From an uncultured Actinomycetes bacterium (GTDB taxonomy: Bacteria; Actinomycetota; Actinomycetes; Mycobacteriales; Nakamurellaceae), in NCBI GenBank assembly GCA_937926105.1, contig CALANS010000051.1, positions 1 through 64,000 of the forward strand: a stretch of DNA of 64,000 bases. Direction: 5' to 3'. Made by a program: the position numbers and the translations under genes. The number at the start of each line of letters is the position of its first letter. The stretch's first letter is position 1. This document shows, piece after piece, positions 45,670-54,486 of the stretch. The notes below the pieces were generated by a model. That model worked only from the letters and a program-made list of their open reading frames with translations, did no database searches and was not told the DNA's origin.

Positions 45670-47297
45670 CGGCGCCCGAGGGCAGCGCACGGCGTGCTCC
45701 GGAGCCGAGGCGGGCCCGGCGGATGGGGGAGCGGGCGGTGCTGGTCGAGACCGCCGACACGGCCGGCACCTTGGGACTACTGGCGGCGCTGCGCGCCGAT
45801 CCGCTGCCACACCAGGTCGAGCTGGTGCCGGGTGCGCGCTCGCTGCTGGTCCGGTTCGCCGATCCGGTTCGACCACGCTGGGTCGCCAGCCTGGCGCAAC
45901 GCTCTGGCGTGGCACCAGACTCACCACCCTCGGTCGATCCGGTGACGCTCGACGTGGTCTACGACGGCGACGACCTGGACGAGGTCGGTGCGCTGACCGG
46001 GCTCGGCCGGGCCGGTGTCGTCACCGCCCATACCGGGTCGCCGTGGCAGGTGGCGTTCTGCGGGTTCTCGCCCGGCTTCGGCTACCTGACCGGCGGTGAC
46101 CCGCGACTGGCCGTGCCCCGGCGGGACACTCCTCGCGCGCGGGTGCCGGCCGGATCGGTGGCACTGGCCGGCGAGTACTCCGGCGTATATCCCGCCCGGT
46201 CCCCTGGCGGATGGCAGCTGATCGGGCGGACATCCGCCGTGCTGTGGGATCCGCGGCGGGAGCCGCCGGCGCTACTGCGCCCGGGCATGCCGGTCCGGTT
46301 TCGGGCGGTGCACCAGGCGGTGACGGGGGCGTCGGCCGGACCGACGGCGGCGGGCACCTGCACGGCTCCCGGGACCGGTCATCGGGCCGGGGGCACCGGC
46401 AGCGCCCCCACAGCGGCACCGGGCATCGACCGCGCGTTGATCGTCCGCCGGCCCGGGATGCAGTGCACCGTGCAGGATCTCGGCCGGCTCGGCGTTGCGG
46501 ACATCGGCGTCAGCCCGTCCGGAGCCGCGGACCGCGGCTCGGCGATGCGCGCCAATCGGATCGTCGGCAACGACCCGGGTGCCGCGGTGCTGGAGATCCT
46601 GCTCGGCGGCGCCGAGTTCGAGGCCCGAGGCACCCTGCTGCTGGCGGTGGCCGGCGCCGCCGTTCCGATCGAGATTCGAGGCGGTGACGGCGCAGCGCAC
46701 CCAGAAGCACCGGTGGTGGACCGGCCGATCGCCCTCTCCGCGGGTGCTCGAATCCGCCTGGGACACCCCACCCGTGGCCTGCGCAGCTACCTGGCGGTGC
46801 GTGGCGGCATCGACGTGCCGCCGATGCTCGGCAGCCGATCCACCGACACGCTGGCCGGCATCGGGCCGGCGCCGCTGGGCGCCGGCGAGACCATCCCGGT
46901 CGGGGCGGACCACTGGGGGACACCGCATGCCGTACCGGCATTCTCGCTCCCTGATGGTGTCGAGCTGAGGGCGCTGCCCGGACCGCAACTCGACTGGTTC
47001 GCGCCCGGCACGCTGGAGACGATCGGTGCCGCCGAGTGGACGGTGAGCCCCGCATCCAACCGGGTGGGAATCCGCCTCGTCGGGCCCGGGGTCAACCGCG
47101 TCGTCGCCGCCGAGCTACCCAGCCAGGGCCTGGTCCGCGGCGCCATCCAGGTGGTCCCCTCGGGCGAACTCGTGGTGTTCCTGGCCGACCACCCCGTCAC
47201 CGGCGGTTATCCCGTTGTCGCGATCCTCACCGATGACTCGGTGGATCTGGCCGCCCAGGCCCGCCCCGGCGACCGGGTCAGGCTCCGCCCAGAGTAG
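45666..47297 (+). CDS. Fused 5-oxoprolinase subunits B and C (KipI-KipA type)
   Basis: 543 residues from GTG 45666 (GTGA overlap; ATG 45723 is an alternative). The first half is PxpB/Kip[38 protein letters not shown] 50-residue Thr/Ala/Gly linker follows. The second half is PxpC/Kip[54 protein letters not shown]. Often labelled allophanate hydrolase subunits 1 and 2, but with PxpA alongside, 5-oxoprolinase is the better call. Separate genes in most bacteria; fused here. Converges with the permease gene 12 nt away. Confidence 0.9.
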   Translation: MTAPEGSARRAPEPRRARRMGERAVLVETADTAGTLGLLAALRADPLPHQVELVPGARSLLVRFADPVRPRWVASLAQRSGVAPDSPPSVDPVTLDVVYDGDDLDEVGALTGLGRAGVVTAHTGSPWQVAFCGFSPGFGYLTGGDPRLAVPRRDTPRARVPAGSVALAGEYSGVYPARSPGGWQLIGRTSAVLWDPRREPPALLRPGMPVRFRAVHQAVTGASAGPTAAGTCTAPGTGHRAGGTGSAPTAAPGIDRALIVRRPGMQCTVQDLGRLGVADIGVSPSGAADRGSAMRANRIVGNDPGAAVLEILLGGAEFEARGTLLLAVAGAAVPIEIRGGDGAAHPEAPVVDRPIALSAGARIRLGHPTRGLRSYLAVRGGIDVPPMLGSRSTDTLAGIGPAPLGAGETIPVGADHWGTPHAVPAFSLPDGVELRALPGPQLDWFAPGTLETIGAAEWTVSPASNRVGIRLVGPGVNRVVAAELPSQGLVRGAIQVVPSGELVVFLADHPVTGGYPVVAILTDDSVDLAAQARPGDRVRLRPE

Positions 47298-47309
47298 GCA
47301 CCGGCACGA

Positions 47310-48665
47310 TCAGCCGGCGGTACGCCCGCGACGCGCGACGGCATCGACGATGACGGCGGCCAGCAGCACCAGGGCCGTCACGACCAGCTGCACCGGAGCC
47401 GAGAGACCGATCAGCCCCATGCCGTTGTTGATGACGGCCACGATGATCCCACCTACCAGCGCATGCACCATCTTGCCGCGCCCACCGAAGAGGCTCGTAC
47501 CGCCGATGACCGCCGCCGCCACGGCATACAGCACGAGCTGGCCGCCGTCGACGTTGGCGGAGATGTTCCCCAGCGTTGACGCGTAGATGATGCCCGCCAT
47601 CCCCGCCGTCAGGGTGGCCAAGATGAAGCCGCCCAGCCGGATGCGGGTGAGGTTGATGCCAGCCCGCCGAGCGGCCTCCGCGTTGCCACCGATCGCGTAC
47701 ATGTACTTGCCGAACCGTGTGCGCGCCAACAGGAACGTCCACAGCACCAGGACCGCCACGATGATCGGCACCACCCACGGAACACCGCGCAGGCTGGAGA
47801 CCGCCGTTCCGCGGTTCACGTTGCACACCACGACCACCGCGATACCGGCAATGGCGATGAGGGAGATCTTCGCGGCCAGCAGCGCGATCGGCTGTACCAC
47901 CAGGCCACTGGCCCGGCGACGCAGGTTCTGCTGCACGGCAAAGACGGCGTAGACCACCACCGCCGCGATCATCACGATCCAGCCGACCAGCGGGGTCAGC
48001 GTGCCGTAGGTGAAGTCGGAGATCACCGCATTGGTGATGCGGATGATGCCCCCGTTGCTGGCGCCGCCGATGTGGTTCACCAGATACAGCAGCACGCCCT
48101 CCCAGCCCAGCAGCCCGGCCAGGGTGACGACAAACGAGGGCAGATGCAGCAGCGTGATGAGGAGGCCCTGCAGCGCACCGATGGCTGCCGTTACGACCAA
48201 TCCGGCGATCACGGCCAGCCACCACGGCCAGTCCGGGCCGATTTCCGAGGACGCCAGCGCGATGGTCGCTACCGCCCCGACGGCCGAGACATAGCCGAGT
48301 GACAGGTCGATCTCACCGAGCAGCAGGACGAACACCTCGGCCATGCCCAGCACGATGAGGGCCGCGCCCTGGACGATCAGGTTTGTCAGGTTGCCCGGTG
48401 AGAGGAAGGCGGAACTTTGCGTCTGGAACAGGACGACGATGATCACCAGGCCGACGAGCACCGGCACCATGCCGCTTTCGCCGTGCCGCATCCTGCGGCC
48501 CCAGGAGCGCACATACTCCTCGAGCGAACCGGCGGCGACGTCGCCGCCGGGCGCCGATCCCACCGCGAGGGCATCGAGCGCCGGAGCAGCGGTTGGATCT
48601 GCCGATGTTCCCGCAAGCCGTATCTCGTCACCGGTGCCGGTCGACGTTGCTGGTTCGTCACCCAT
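47310..48665 (-). CDS. Sugar ABC permease, XylH/RbsC-like (CUT2)
   Basis: 451 residues, ATG 48665 behind GGAGGGCGG. About 60 hydrophilic residues precede some 10-12 membrane helices. LLLGEIDLSLGYV, ALIGALQG-like AAIGALQGLL, and GGNAEAARRAGI are CUT2 permease marks. Last gene of the minus-strand importer operon, overlapping the ATPase by 8 nt. Confidence 0.92.
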   Translation of the reverse strand: MGDEPATSTGTGDEIRLAGTSADPTAAPALDALAVGSAPGGDVAAGSLEEYVRSWGRRMRHGESGMVPVLVGLVIIVVLFQTQSSAFLSPGNLTNLIVQGAALIVLGMAEVFVLLLGEIDLSLGYVSAVGAVATIALASSEIGPDWPWWLAVIAGLVVTAAIGALQGLLITLLHLPSFVVTLAGLLGWEGVLLYLVNHIGGASNGGIIRITNAVISDFTYGTLTPLVGWIVMIAAVVVYAVFAVQQNLRRRASGLVVQPIALLAAKISLIAIAGIAVVVVCNVNRGTAVSSLRGVPWVVPIIVAVLVLWTFLLARTRFGKYMYAIGGNAEAARRAGINLTRIRLGGFILATLTAGMAGIIYASTLGNISANVDGGQLVLYAVAAAVIGGTSLFGGRGKMVHALVGGIIVAVINNGMGLIGLSAPVQLVVTALVLLAAVIVDAVARRGRTAG

Positions 48666-49449
48666 CGCTTCCGCCCTCCACGGCGCTGCCCCGGATGGCC
48701 GTGGCCGCCTTCGCCTTCGACAAGGCTCCGGTGGTGATCAGCTCCACGGCGCTCTGCGTGTCGAAACTGGACAGGGGGCCCTGCGCCGCCATCGTCCCCA
48801 GGTGCAGCACCGCCAGCCGATCGGCCACCGCGAAGACATCGTTGAGGTTGTGTGAGATCACCAATACGGCGATGCCCCGATCACGTAGCGTCCCGATCAG
48901 GTCGAGCACCATCGCGGTCTGCGACACGCCCAATGCGGCGGTCGGCTCGTCCATGATGACCAGCTTGGCGTCCCACAGCACCGCCCGGGCCACCGCGACC
49001 GCCTGCCGCTGGCCGCCGGACAGGGTACCCACCGGCTGCCGGATCGACTTCACCGTCACCACCGAGAGGTCCGCCAGGGTGCGGTGCGCGCGCAGTTCCA
49101 TGTGCGCGTCGTCGAGCAGGCGATGCTGTACGAGTTCCCGCCCGAGGAACATGTTGTCGACGATGTCCAGGTTGTCGCACAGTGCGAGATCCTGGTATAC
49201 GGTGGCGATTCCCAGCGCCGATGCGTCCTTGGGGGTCTTGAGATGGACGGGCTTGCCCTCCCACAGCACCTCGCCGCCATCGGGGTGATGGATCCCCGCG
49301 ATCGTCTTGATCAGGGTCGACTTGCCGGCCCCGTTATCGCCCACCAAGGCGGTCACTTGCCCGGGCGGAATGTCGAGGTCGACCCCGCCCAGGGCCTGCA
49401 CGGCGCCGAAGTTCTTGACGACGCCGCGCAGGCCGAGGAGGGATTCCAT
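48658..49449 (-). CDS. Sugar ABC importer ATPase, single-domain XylG-like
   Basis: 263 residues from ATG 49449. Walker A GDNGAGKST, signature LSGGQRQAVAVARAV, Walker B LVIMDEPTAALG and H-loop VISHNL are intact. Only one nucleotide-binding domain, against two in E. coli XylG or RbsA, so it must dimerise or pair with another ATPase, for example the ABC domain fused to the sensor kinase at 51819. Confidence 0.92.
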   Translation of the reverse strand: MESLLGLRGVVKNFGAVQALGGVDLDIPPGQVTALVGDNGAGKSTLIKTIAGIHHPDGGEVLWEGKPVHLKTPKDASALGIATVYQDLALCDNLDIVDNMFLGRELVQHRLLDDAHMELRAHRTLADLSVVTVKSIRQPVGTLSGGQRQAVAVARAVLWDAKLVIMDEPTAALGVSQTAMVLDLIGTLRDRGIAVLVISHNLNDVFAVADRLAVLHLGTMAAQGPLSSFDTQSAVELITTGALSKAKAATAIRGSAVEGGSDG

Positions 49450-49451
49450 TG

Positions 49452-50813
49452 CTACGAGGCGATTCCGGCGGCCTTGCACTCCGCCGCGTAGTTCTTGCAC
49501 AACTGCTTCGCCGACACGAACTTGTCCGCGACGACGGTGTCGTTCATGTTCTTCGACGTCACCCAGACCGGTGGCAGCAGCACGGACTGCACCTTGGCCT
49601 TCGCGGTGGTGTCGTCCGTCGTGCCGTTGACCAGCGCCGCCGGCGGGGTCTGTCCGGCCCGCAGGTACAGGGCCAGCGCCACCGCCGCCTGTGCCTCCAG
49701 GTAGATCGGCTTGTAGACGGTGCCGCACTGGTATCCGGTCAGGATGTTCTGCAACCCAACAAGAGTCGCGTCCTGGCCGGTCAGCGGGAACGTCTTGGCC
49801 TTGACGCCGTGCTTTTGCAAGTAGGTGATGATCGGGGCGGCGTTCTCGTCATTCGGGGTGACCGCCGAGTTGGCGCTCGGGTGCGCGGTGAGCGCCTGCT
49901 CGAATTCGGTTGCCGCGGTGGGCGGGTCCCAGGTTCCGGCGGGCTCGGCCACCTTCTTGTATTTCCCGGAATCCTCGTACGGCCCCAGCACCGCGTCGTA
50001 GCCCTGCGCGAACAGCGTGGCGTTGTTGTCGGTGGGAGCGCCCTTCATCTCGATGAACTGCGGGCTGCTGACGCCCCAGTCCTGCGTGCATTGCACGAAA
50101 CCCTGCCCGATGAGGGTGCCGACCTTCACGTTGTCGAAACTGACGTAGTAGTTCCGGCTCCCGCCCAGCGTCAGCCGGTCGTAGTCGATCACCGGCACCC
50201 CGTGCGACTTCGCATAGGACTCGATCTGCGCGCCGACTCCGGAGTCCAGCGGGTCCATGATCAGCACGGTGGCGCCGGAAGCGATCGCGGTCTGCGCGTC
50301 GGTGAGCTCCTGGGCGTCCTTTCCCTGGGCGTTCACCACGCTGATATCCGCCGATGGCATCCCGGCCGCCTGCATGGCCTTGGTCAGGTTGGGTGCGTCG
50401 AATTCCGTGTAGCGGGCCGACGTCGTGGTGTCGGGCAGGATCGCGGTGATCTTGCCCTTGCCGGCGGCCGAGACCTCCTTCAGCTTCGCCATGGCCGAGA
50501 AGTCGCTGCTGAAACCGTTCACGCCGACGGCGGCGCCGCCAGCCGTGGACGTGCTCGACGACCCGGCCGGCGCAGACGCGGACGATGCGCCCGACGGACT
50601 TGACGCCGCCGACGATCCGGACGATGCGGCCGACGATAATGATGACGATGAGGGCGGTGACGCCATGGACGACGACCCTGCCGAAGACGATGGTGCGCCG
50701 CCGGAGGCGGATACCCCGCTGCTGCTCCCGGCGCTCCCGTTACTGCCGCATGCGGCGAGCACCATGCTGGCCGCGACCAGCGCGGCGAACACCGCACCCT
50801 TGTTCCTGAACAT
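49452..50813 (-). CDS. Sugar-binding lipoprotein, XylF-like (CUT2)
   Basis: 453 residues, ATG 50813 after AGAGGAGAGG. Signal peptide ends VLAACGS, then about 70 residues of Ser/Ala/Gly linker, then a periplasmic-binding-protein type I domain (AQGKDAQELTDAQTAI, LIMDPLDSGVG, DYDRLTLGG, ATLVGLQNILTGYQCGTVY). Two Cys pairs near the end. Binds xylose or a related sugar; the ligand is not certain. Confidence 0.92.
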   Translation of the reverse strand: MFRNKGAVFAALVAASMVLAACGSNGSAGSSSGVSASGGAPSSSAGSSSMASPPSSSSLSSAASSGSSAASSPSGASSASAPAGSSSTSTAGGAAVGVNGFSSDFSAMAKLKEVSAAGKGKITAILPDTTTSARYTEFDAPNLTKAMQAAGMPSADISVVNAQGKDAQELTDAQTAIASGATVLIMDPLDSGVGAQIESYAKSHGVPVIDYDRLTLGGSRNYYVSFDNVKVGTLIGQGFVQCTQDWGVSSPQFIEMKGAPTDNNATLFAQGYDAVLGPYEDSGKYKKVAEPAGTWDPPTAATEFEQALTAHPSANSAVTPNDENAAPIITYLQKHGVKAKTFPLTGQDATLVGLQNILTGYQCGTVYKPIYLEAQAAVALALYLRAGQTPPAALVNGTTDDTTAKAKVQSVLLPPVWVTSKNMNDTVVADKFVSAKQLCKNYAAECKAAGIAS

Positions 50814-50976
50814 TGACGTCCTCTCCTCTCACCTGTTCGTGGTCGGCTGTGCGGACAGCGCCGACCGCGGGGCGCCGGCCGTGGGCCACCCGTGCTGCCG
50901 AACGACGCGGGTCGTGTTCGGCCAGCCGTGAACCGGCAGGCACCGAGCCCGTCGGGGCCGACGCTAGGCGGGACCG

Positions 50977-51026
50977 CATCAACGGAACCTAAAAATGTCG
51001 ACCCGGTCCATCAACAAATCGTCAAC
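50977..51026 (-). promoter_or_regulatory. Candidate response-regulator binding repeats
   Basis: Three copies of CRTCAAC (50977-50983, 51009-51015, 51020-51026) spaced 32 and 11 bp, i.e. on one helix face, in the 295-bp gap between the response regulator and the sugar-binding gene. Direct repeats with about 11-bp spacing are typical OmpR/PhoB-family sites. Confidence 0.4.
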
Positions 51027-51108
51027 GACGTCACCGGTCGCCTCGGGCGGCAAACTCGCTTCGGCGCATCCGCGGCGAGTTCGTCCCCGCGACGCGGATC
51101 CCGACGGA

Positions 51109-51822
51109 TCACCCGTCACCACCGGCCATGCGATACCCCGCACGCGGGTGGGTGAGGATGATCGGCGGCCCGCCGTCGGTCTCGAGCTTGGCCCGCAGAC
51201 GGCCCACATACACTCGGACGTACTCGGTGTCGGTGACGTAGCCGGGTCCCCACACCCGTCGCAGCAGGGTCGCGTGGCTGAGCAACTTGCCCCGGTTGAC
51301 GGCAAGCTCGCGCAGCAGCGCGAACTCGGTCGGCGTGAGGTGGACCGGGTGGCCGTCGCGCACTACCTGCTGTGCCTGCAGGTCCAGCGTCAACCCCGGC
51401 GCGACCCTGATCGGTTCCATGGGTTCGGGCTCCGCGGCCGGCCGGGTGCGGCGCAGCGTCGCCGTCACCCGCGCCAGCAGTTCTTCGATGCCGAAGGGTT
51501 TGGTCATGTAGTCGTCCGCCCCGGCGTTGAGCGCGGTGACCTTGTCCCGCTCGCCGCCCCGCGCCGACACGATGATGATCCCCACGCCGGACCGTTCGCG
51601 GATGGACTTGCATAGTTCGAAACCGTCGGCCTGCGGCAGCATCAGATCCAGCAGCACGATGTCCGGCTGCTCCGTCTCCAGTAGCGGCAGCGCTCGCCGG
51701 CCGTCCGTGCACACCACCGCGTCGAATCCGCGCACCAGCAGGTTGGCCCGGATCAGATCGACGATGTTCGGATCGTCCTCGATCAGCAACACCTTGGTGC
51801 TGGGCGAATTCTCGATGCTCAT
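51109..51822 (-). CDS. OmpR/PhoB-family response regulator
   Basis: 237 residues from ATG 51822, overlapping the hybrid kinase stop by 4 nt. Receiver domain: IEDDPN acidic pair, phosphoacceptor Asp in VLLDLMLPQ (about residue 55), and Lys in MTKPFG. C-terminal winged helix: LTPTEFALLRELA, LLRRVWGPGYVTDTEYVRVYVGRLRAKL. KdpE-like in sequence. Partner of the ABC-kinase hybrid and probable regulator of the sugar importer downstream. Confidence 0.95.
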   Translation of the reverse strand: MSIENSPSTKVLLIEDDPNIVDLIRANLLVRGFDAVVCTDGRRALPLLETEQPDIVLLDLMLPQADGFELCKSIRERSGVGIIIVSARGGERDKVTALNAGADDYMTKPFGIEELLARVTATLRRTRPAAEPEPMEPIRVAPGLTLDLQAQQVVRDGHPVHLTPTEFALLRELAVNRGKLLSHATLLRRVWGPGYVTDTEYVRVYVGRLRAKLETDGGPPIILTHPRAGYRMAGGDG

Positions 51823-54338
51823 CGTGGGTCCTCGCTCCCCGGGTCCGCGCGCGGGTCCTCCGGCAGTTCCACGCGCAGCCTGGTCCTCCGCGGCACCGGC
51901 TCCGCCACGATGGTGCCCTGGTGTGCCTGCACGATGCCCCTGGTGATCGACAGGCCCAGCCCCGAACCGGAAGTCGAGCGGCGCGCCGCGGCAGGGACGG
52001 CGATGCCGGTGGTTCCCGCGGGAAGTCCCACGCCGTCGTCGGTGACGGTGACCGTCACACCACCCGGGCTTCGTGCGGTGTCGATGATGACCTCGGTGCC
52101 GGGAGGGTTGTGCCGCACCGCGTTGTCGATCAGGTTCACGAACACCTGCTCCAGCCGGTCGTGGTCTGCCCACACCACCGGGAGGTCCGGCCCGTAATGC
52201 AGGTGTACCCGGTCGGCGGCCTCCGGTGGCACGCAGGCCCTGGCCGCTTCCAGTACCAGCGGCAGGTCGCACCAGTCCCGGTGCAGCCGCATGATTCCCG
52301 ACTCGATGGCGGAGAAGTCCAGCAGGTCGCCGACGAGCCGGCCCAGCCGGTCGGACTCCGCGCTGATCCGGCTGACAAACCGGTACTGGGATTCCCCGTC
52401 CCAGGTGACATCGGGCTGGGTCAGGCTCGAGGCGTAGCCGCGGATGGCGGTCAGCGGCGTGCGAAGCTCGTGCGAGAGGCGAGAGAGGAACTCGCGCTGC
52501 ATCTGCTGGCTGCGGCGCAGCGCGGCGGCCTGTTGCCGGGCATTGTCGGCGGCCTGGCGTTCGAATGCCAGACGCAGGCATTGCGCGGCGTCCTCCAGCA
52601 GCCCGTCGTCGGGTGGTGTGGTGCGGGCCCCCCAGCGGGCGACCAGCATCGCGGGCCCGCTGGGCGAGGTGAACAACACCGCGCGGAACCCGGGGCCGGA
52701 TACGCTCCGCGCCTGGTCCCGGTCGGCTGCGCCGCGGCGCTGCGCGTCGGAGGGCGAAGAGGCCAACGCGGTGACGAGATCGGCGATTGCGCCGTCGATG
52801 TCGTCGGCCTCCGGTCCCGGCGACGCGGAAACGTCGGCCGCGTCGGGCGGTGCGGACCCGGGGCCGTCGTCGTCGGCGCGGGCCAGGCGATCGACGGTGC
52901 CGTCGGGAGAACGGGACAGCAGCAGCACGGACCGGGCGCGGGTGCCCTCCCGCACCGCCTGCAGCGCGGTGCGCAGCCCTGCCTCCACGGTGGCGGGGCC
53001 GGTCAGCGCCTGCAGCGCGATGCGGATCGTCTCCAGCACGCTGTTCCGCGCGGTCAGCTGGGACAGCAAGCGGTCTCGTTCAACGGTGCTCGCGGCGTGC
53101 CTGGCGTACAGCCCGACCAGATCAAGCTCGTCCCGCTGCGGGGCCCCGGGGTTCGAGCGAAACACGGTGATCACGCCCAGCAGCTCGGACGCGCCGACAA
53201 CCGGTACGGCATAGCAGGTCCGGTTCCGGCTGCCGCCGCGGTGCTCCGGCCAGCGGGCTCGGGCGCGCATCGCCCCATCCAGGTCGACCGCCGAGCTGCC
53301 GCGCTGCGCGGCGATCCCCACCGGCCCTCCGTCCGCCCCGGTGGGGACTGCGCTCAGGGCCCGGCGCTGCGCCGCCGTCAGGCCCAGGGCCGCCGCCAGG
53401 CGCAGCGTGCCGTTCTCGGCCAGGTGCAGGCACAGTCGATCCACCCCGAGTGCCGCGCCCAGCGCGGTGAGGATCAGCGGCAGTCCGGAGGAGGCGTCGC
53501 TGGAGGCGAGCTGGTCGACGAGGGTCTGTAGCCGCAGCAACTGCCGCCGCGCCGACGAGTCGACCTGCTGCCCGGCGACCAATGTGGTGATGTCGTCCGG
53601 GTGCGACAGGGCAGGATCGACCTCGGCCACCACAGATCCGTGGCGCAGCACCGCGATGCGGTCCGCCAGTCTCATCATCTGCTCGACATCGTGCGAGACG
53701 AGCAGGATGGTGCTGCCCGCGCGGTGCAGCCGCTCAATGAGCCCCTCCACCAGGTCTGACTCGGTGACCCCCAGGGAGCCGGTCGGCTCGTCCAGCACTA
53801 GCAGCGCCGGCCGGTCGCGCACCGCCCGGGCGATCGCAATCAACTGTTGCTGGCTGCGCGACAGGGCCTGCATCGGCGTGCTGGCATCCGGAATGTCGAT
53901 GCCGAGAGAGTCGAGCAACCGGGCAGCCTCGGCGTAGGAGTGCCGCTCCGAGCGCATCACCCAGCGCCGTTCGGCGCCGAGCATCAGGTTGGCGGCGACG
54001 TCCAGGTTCTCGCACTGGGCCGGGGTCTGCCAGACCACGCCGACCCGGGGATGCCGCAGTGCCGATGGGCCCGTCGACACCCGGTGCTCGCCCAGCAGGA
54101 CCTGGCCACTGCTCGGTGTCAGGTCGCCCACGACACATCGCACCAGGGTGGACTTGCCGGCGCCGTTCTCGCCCGCCACGGCCAGCAATTCGCCGCGACG
54201 CACGCTCAGATCGACGCTGTCGAGCACCCGCAGCGCCCCGAACCGCACCGTCAGCCCGACCACTCGCAGCAGCGGTCGCTGGTCGGAGGCGGACGCCGCA
54301 GGTGTGGGAGTGTCGACGACCTGGACCATGGTCCCCAT
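51819..54338 (-). CDS. Hybrid protein: sugar-type ABC ATPase fused to GAF domains and sensor histidine kinase
   Basis: 839 residues (ATG 54338; ATG 54329 possible). Residues about 22-255 are a full ABC ATPase: GENGAGKST at 56-64, signature-like LSRSQQQLIAIARA at 159-172 (as in CUT2 ATPases), Walker B LLVLDEPTGSL and H216. About 275-425 and 435-595 look like two GAF-type domains. The kinase follows: HisKA LSHELRTPLTAIRGYA with H623, then NLIDNAVRHNP (N739), DDGVGLP and GSGLGLSITRG. No membrane helices. The fusion puts a transporter motor and a signalling kinase in one chain, next to a CUT2 importer and its response regulator. Confidence 0.93.
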   Translation of the reverse strand: MGTMVQVVDTPTPAASASDQRPLLRVVGLTVRFGALRVLDSVDLSVRRGELLAVAGENGAGKSTLVRCVVGDLTPSSGQVLLGEHRVSTGPSALRHPRVGVVWQTPAQCENLDVAANLMLGAERRWVMRSERHSYAEAARLLDSLGIDIPDASTPMQALSRSQQQLIAIARAVRDRPALLVLDEPTGSLGVTESDLVEGLIERLHRAGSTILLVSHDVEQMMRLADRIAVLRHGSVVAEVDPALSHPDDITTLVAGQQVDSSARRQLLRLQTLVDQLASSDASSGLPLILTALGAALGVDRLCLHLAENGTLRLAAALGLTAAQRRALSAVPTGADGGPVGIAAQRGSSAVDLDGAMRARARWPEHRGGSRNRTCYAVPVVGASELLGVITVFRSNPGAPQRDELDLVGLYARHAASTVERDRLLSQLTARNSVLETIRIALQALTGPATVEAGLRTALQAVREGTRARSVLLLSRSPDGTVDRLARADDDGPGSAPPDAADVSASPGPEADDIDGAIADLVTALASSPSDAQRRGAADRDQARSVSGPGFRAVLFTSPSGPAMLVARWGARTTPPDDGLLEDAAQCLRLAFERQAADNARQQAAALRRSQQMQREFLSRLSHELRTPLTAIRGYASSLTQPDVTWDGESQYRFVSRISAESDRLGRLVGDLLDFSAIESGIMRLHRDWCDLPLVLEAARACVPPEAADRVHLHYGPDLPVVWADHDRLEQVFVNLIDNAVRHNPPGTEVIIDTARSPGGVTVTVTDDGVGLPAGTTGIAVPAAARRSTSGSGLGLSITRGIVQAHQGTIVAEPVPRRTRLRVELPEDPRADPGSEDPR

Positions 54339-54486
54339 CTTGCAACCCGGACGAGCATTCCCTCCCGCCGTGCCGTGGTTATCGGGCCCGCATCGCGCCG
54401 TCCGGACCGGCCGGTCTGCTCTATGGTGGGCGAATCGTCGATCCCGCCGGGCGGTCGCTCGGCGCGGCCATGTGGAGGTCGCTGCC

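Noticed and set aside
45666..47297. Allophanate hydrolase subunits 1 and 2
   Set aside because: True allophanate hydrolase (AtzF/DUR1 type) is an amidase-signature enzyme; KipI/KipA-like domains next to PxpA mark 5-oxoprolinase.
51921..53531. Long plus-strand open frame opposite the ABC-kinase hybrid
   Set aside because: Shadow frame; low-complexity translation and no ribosome binding site.
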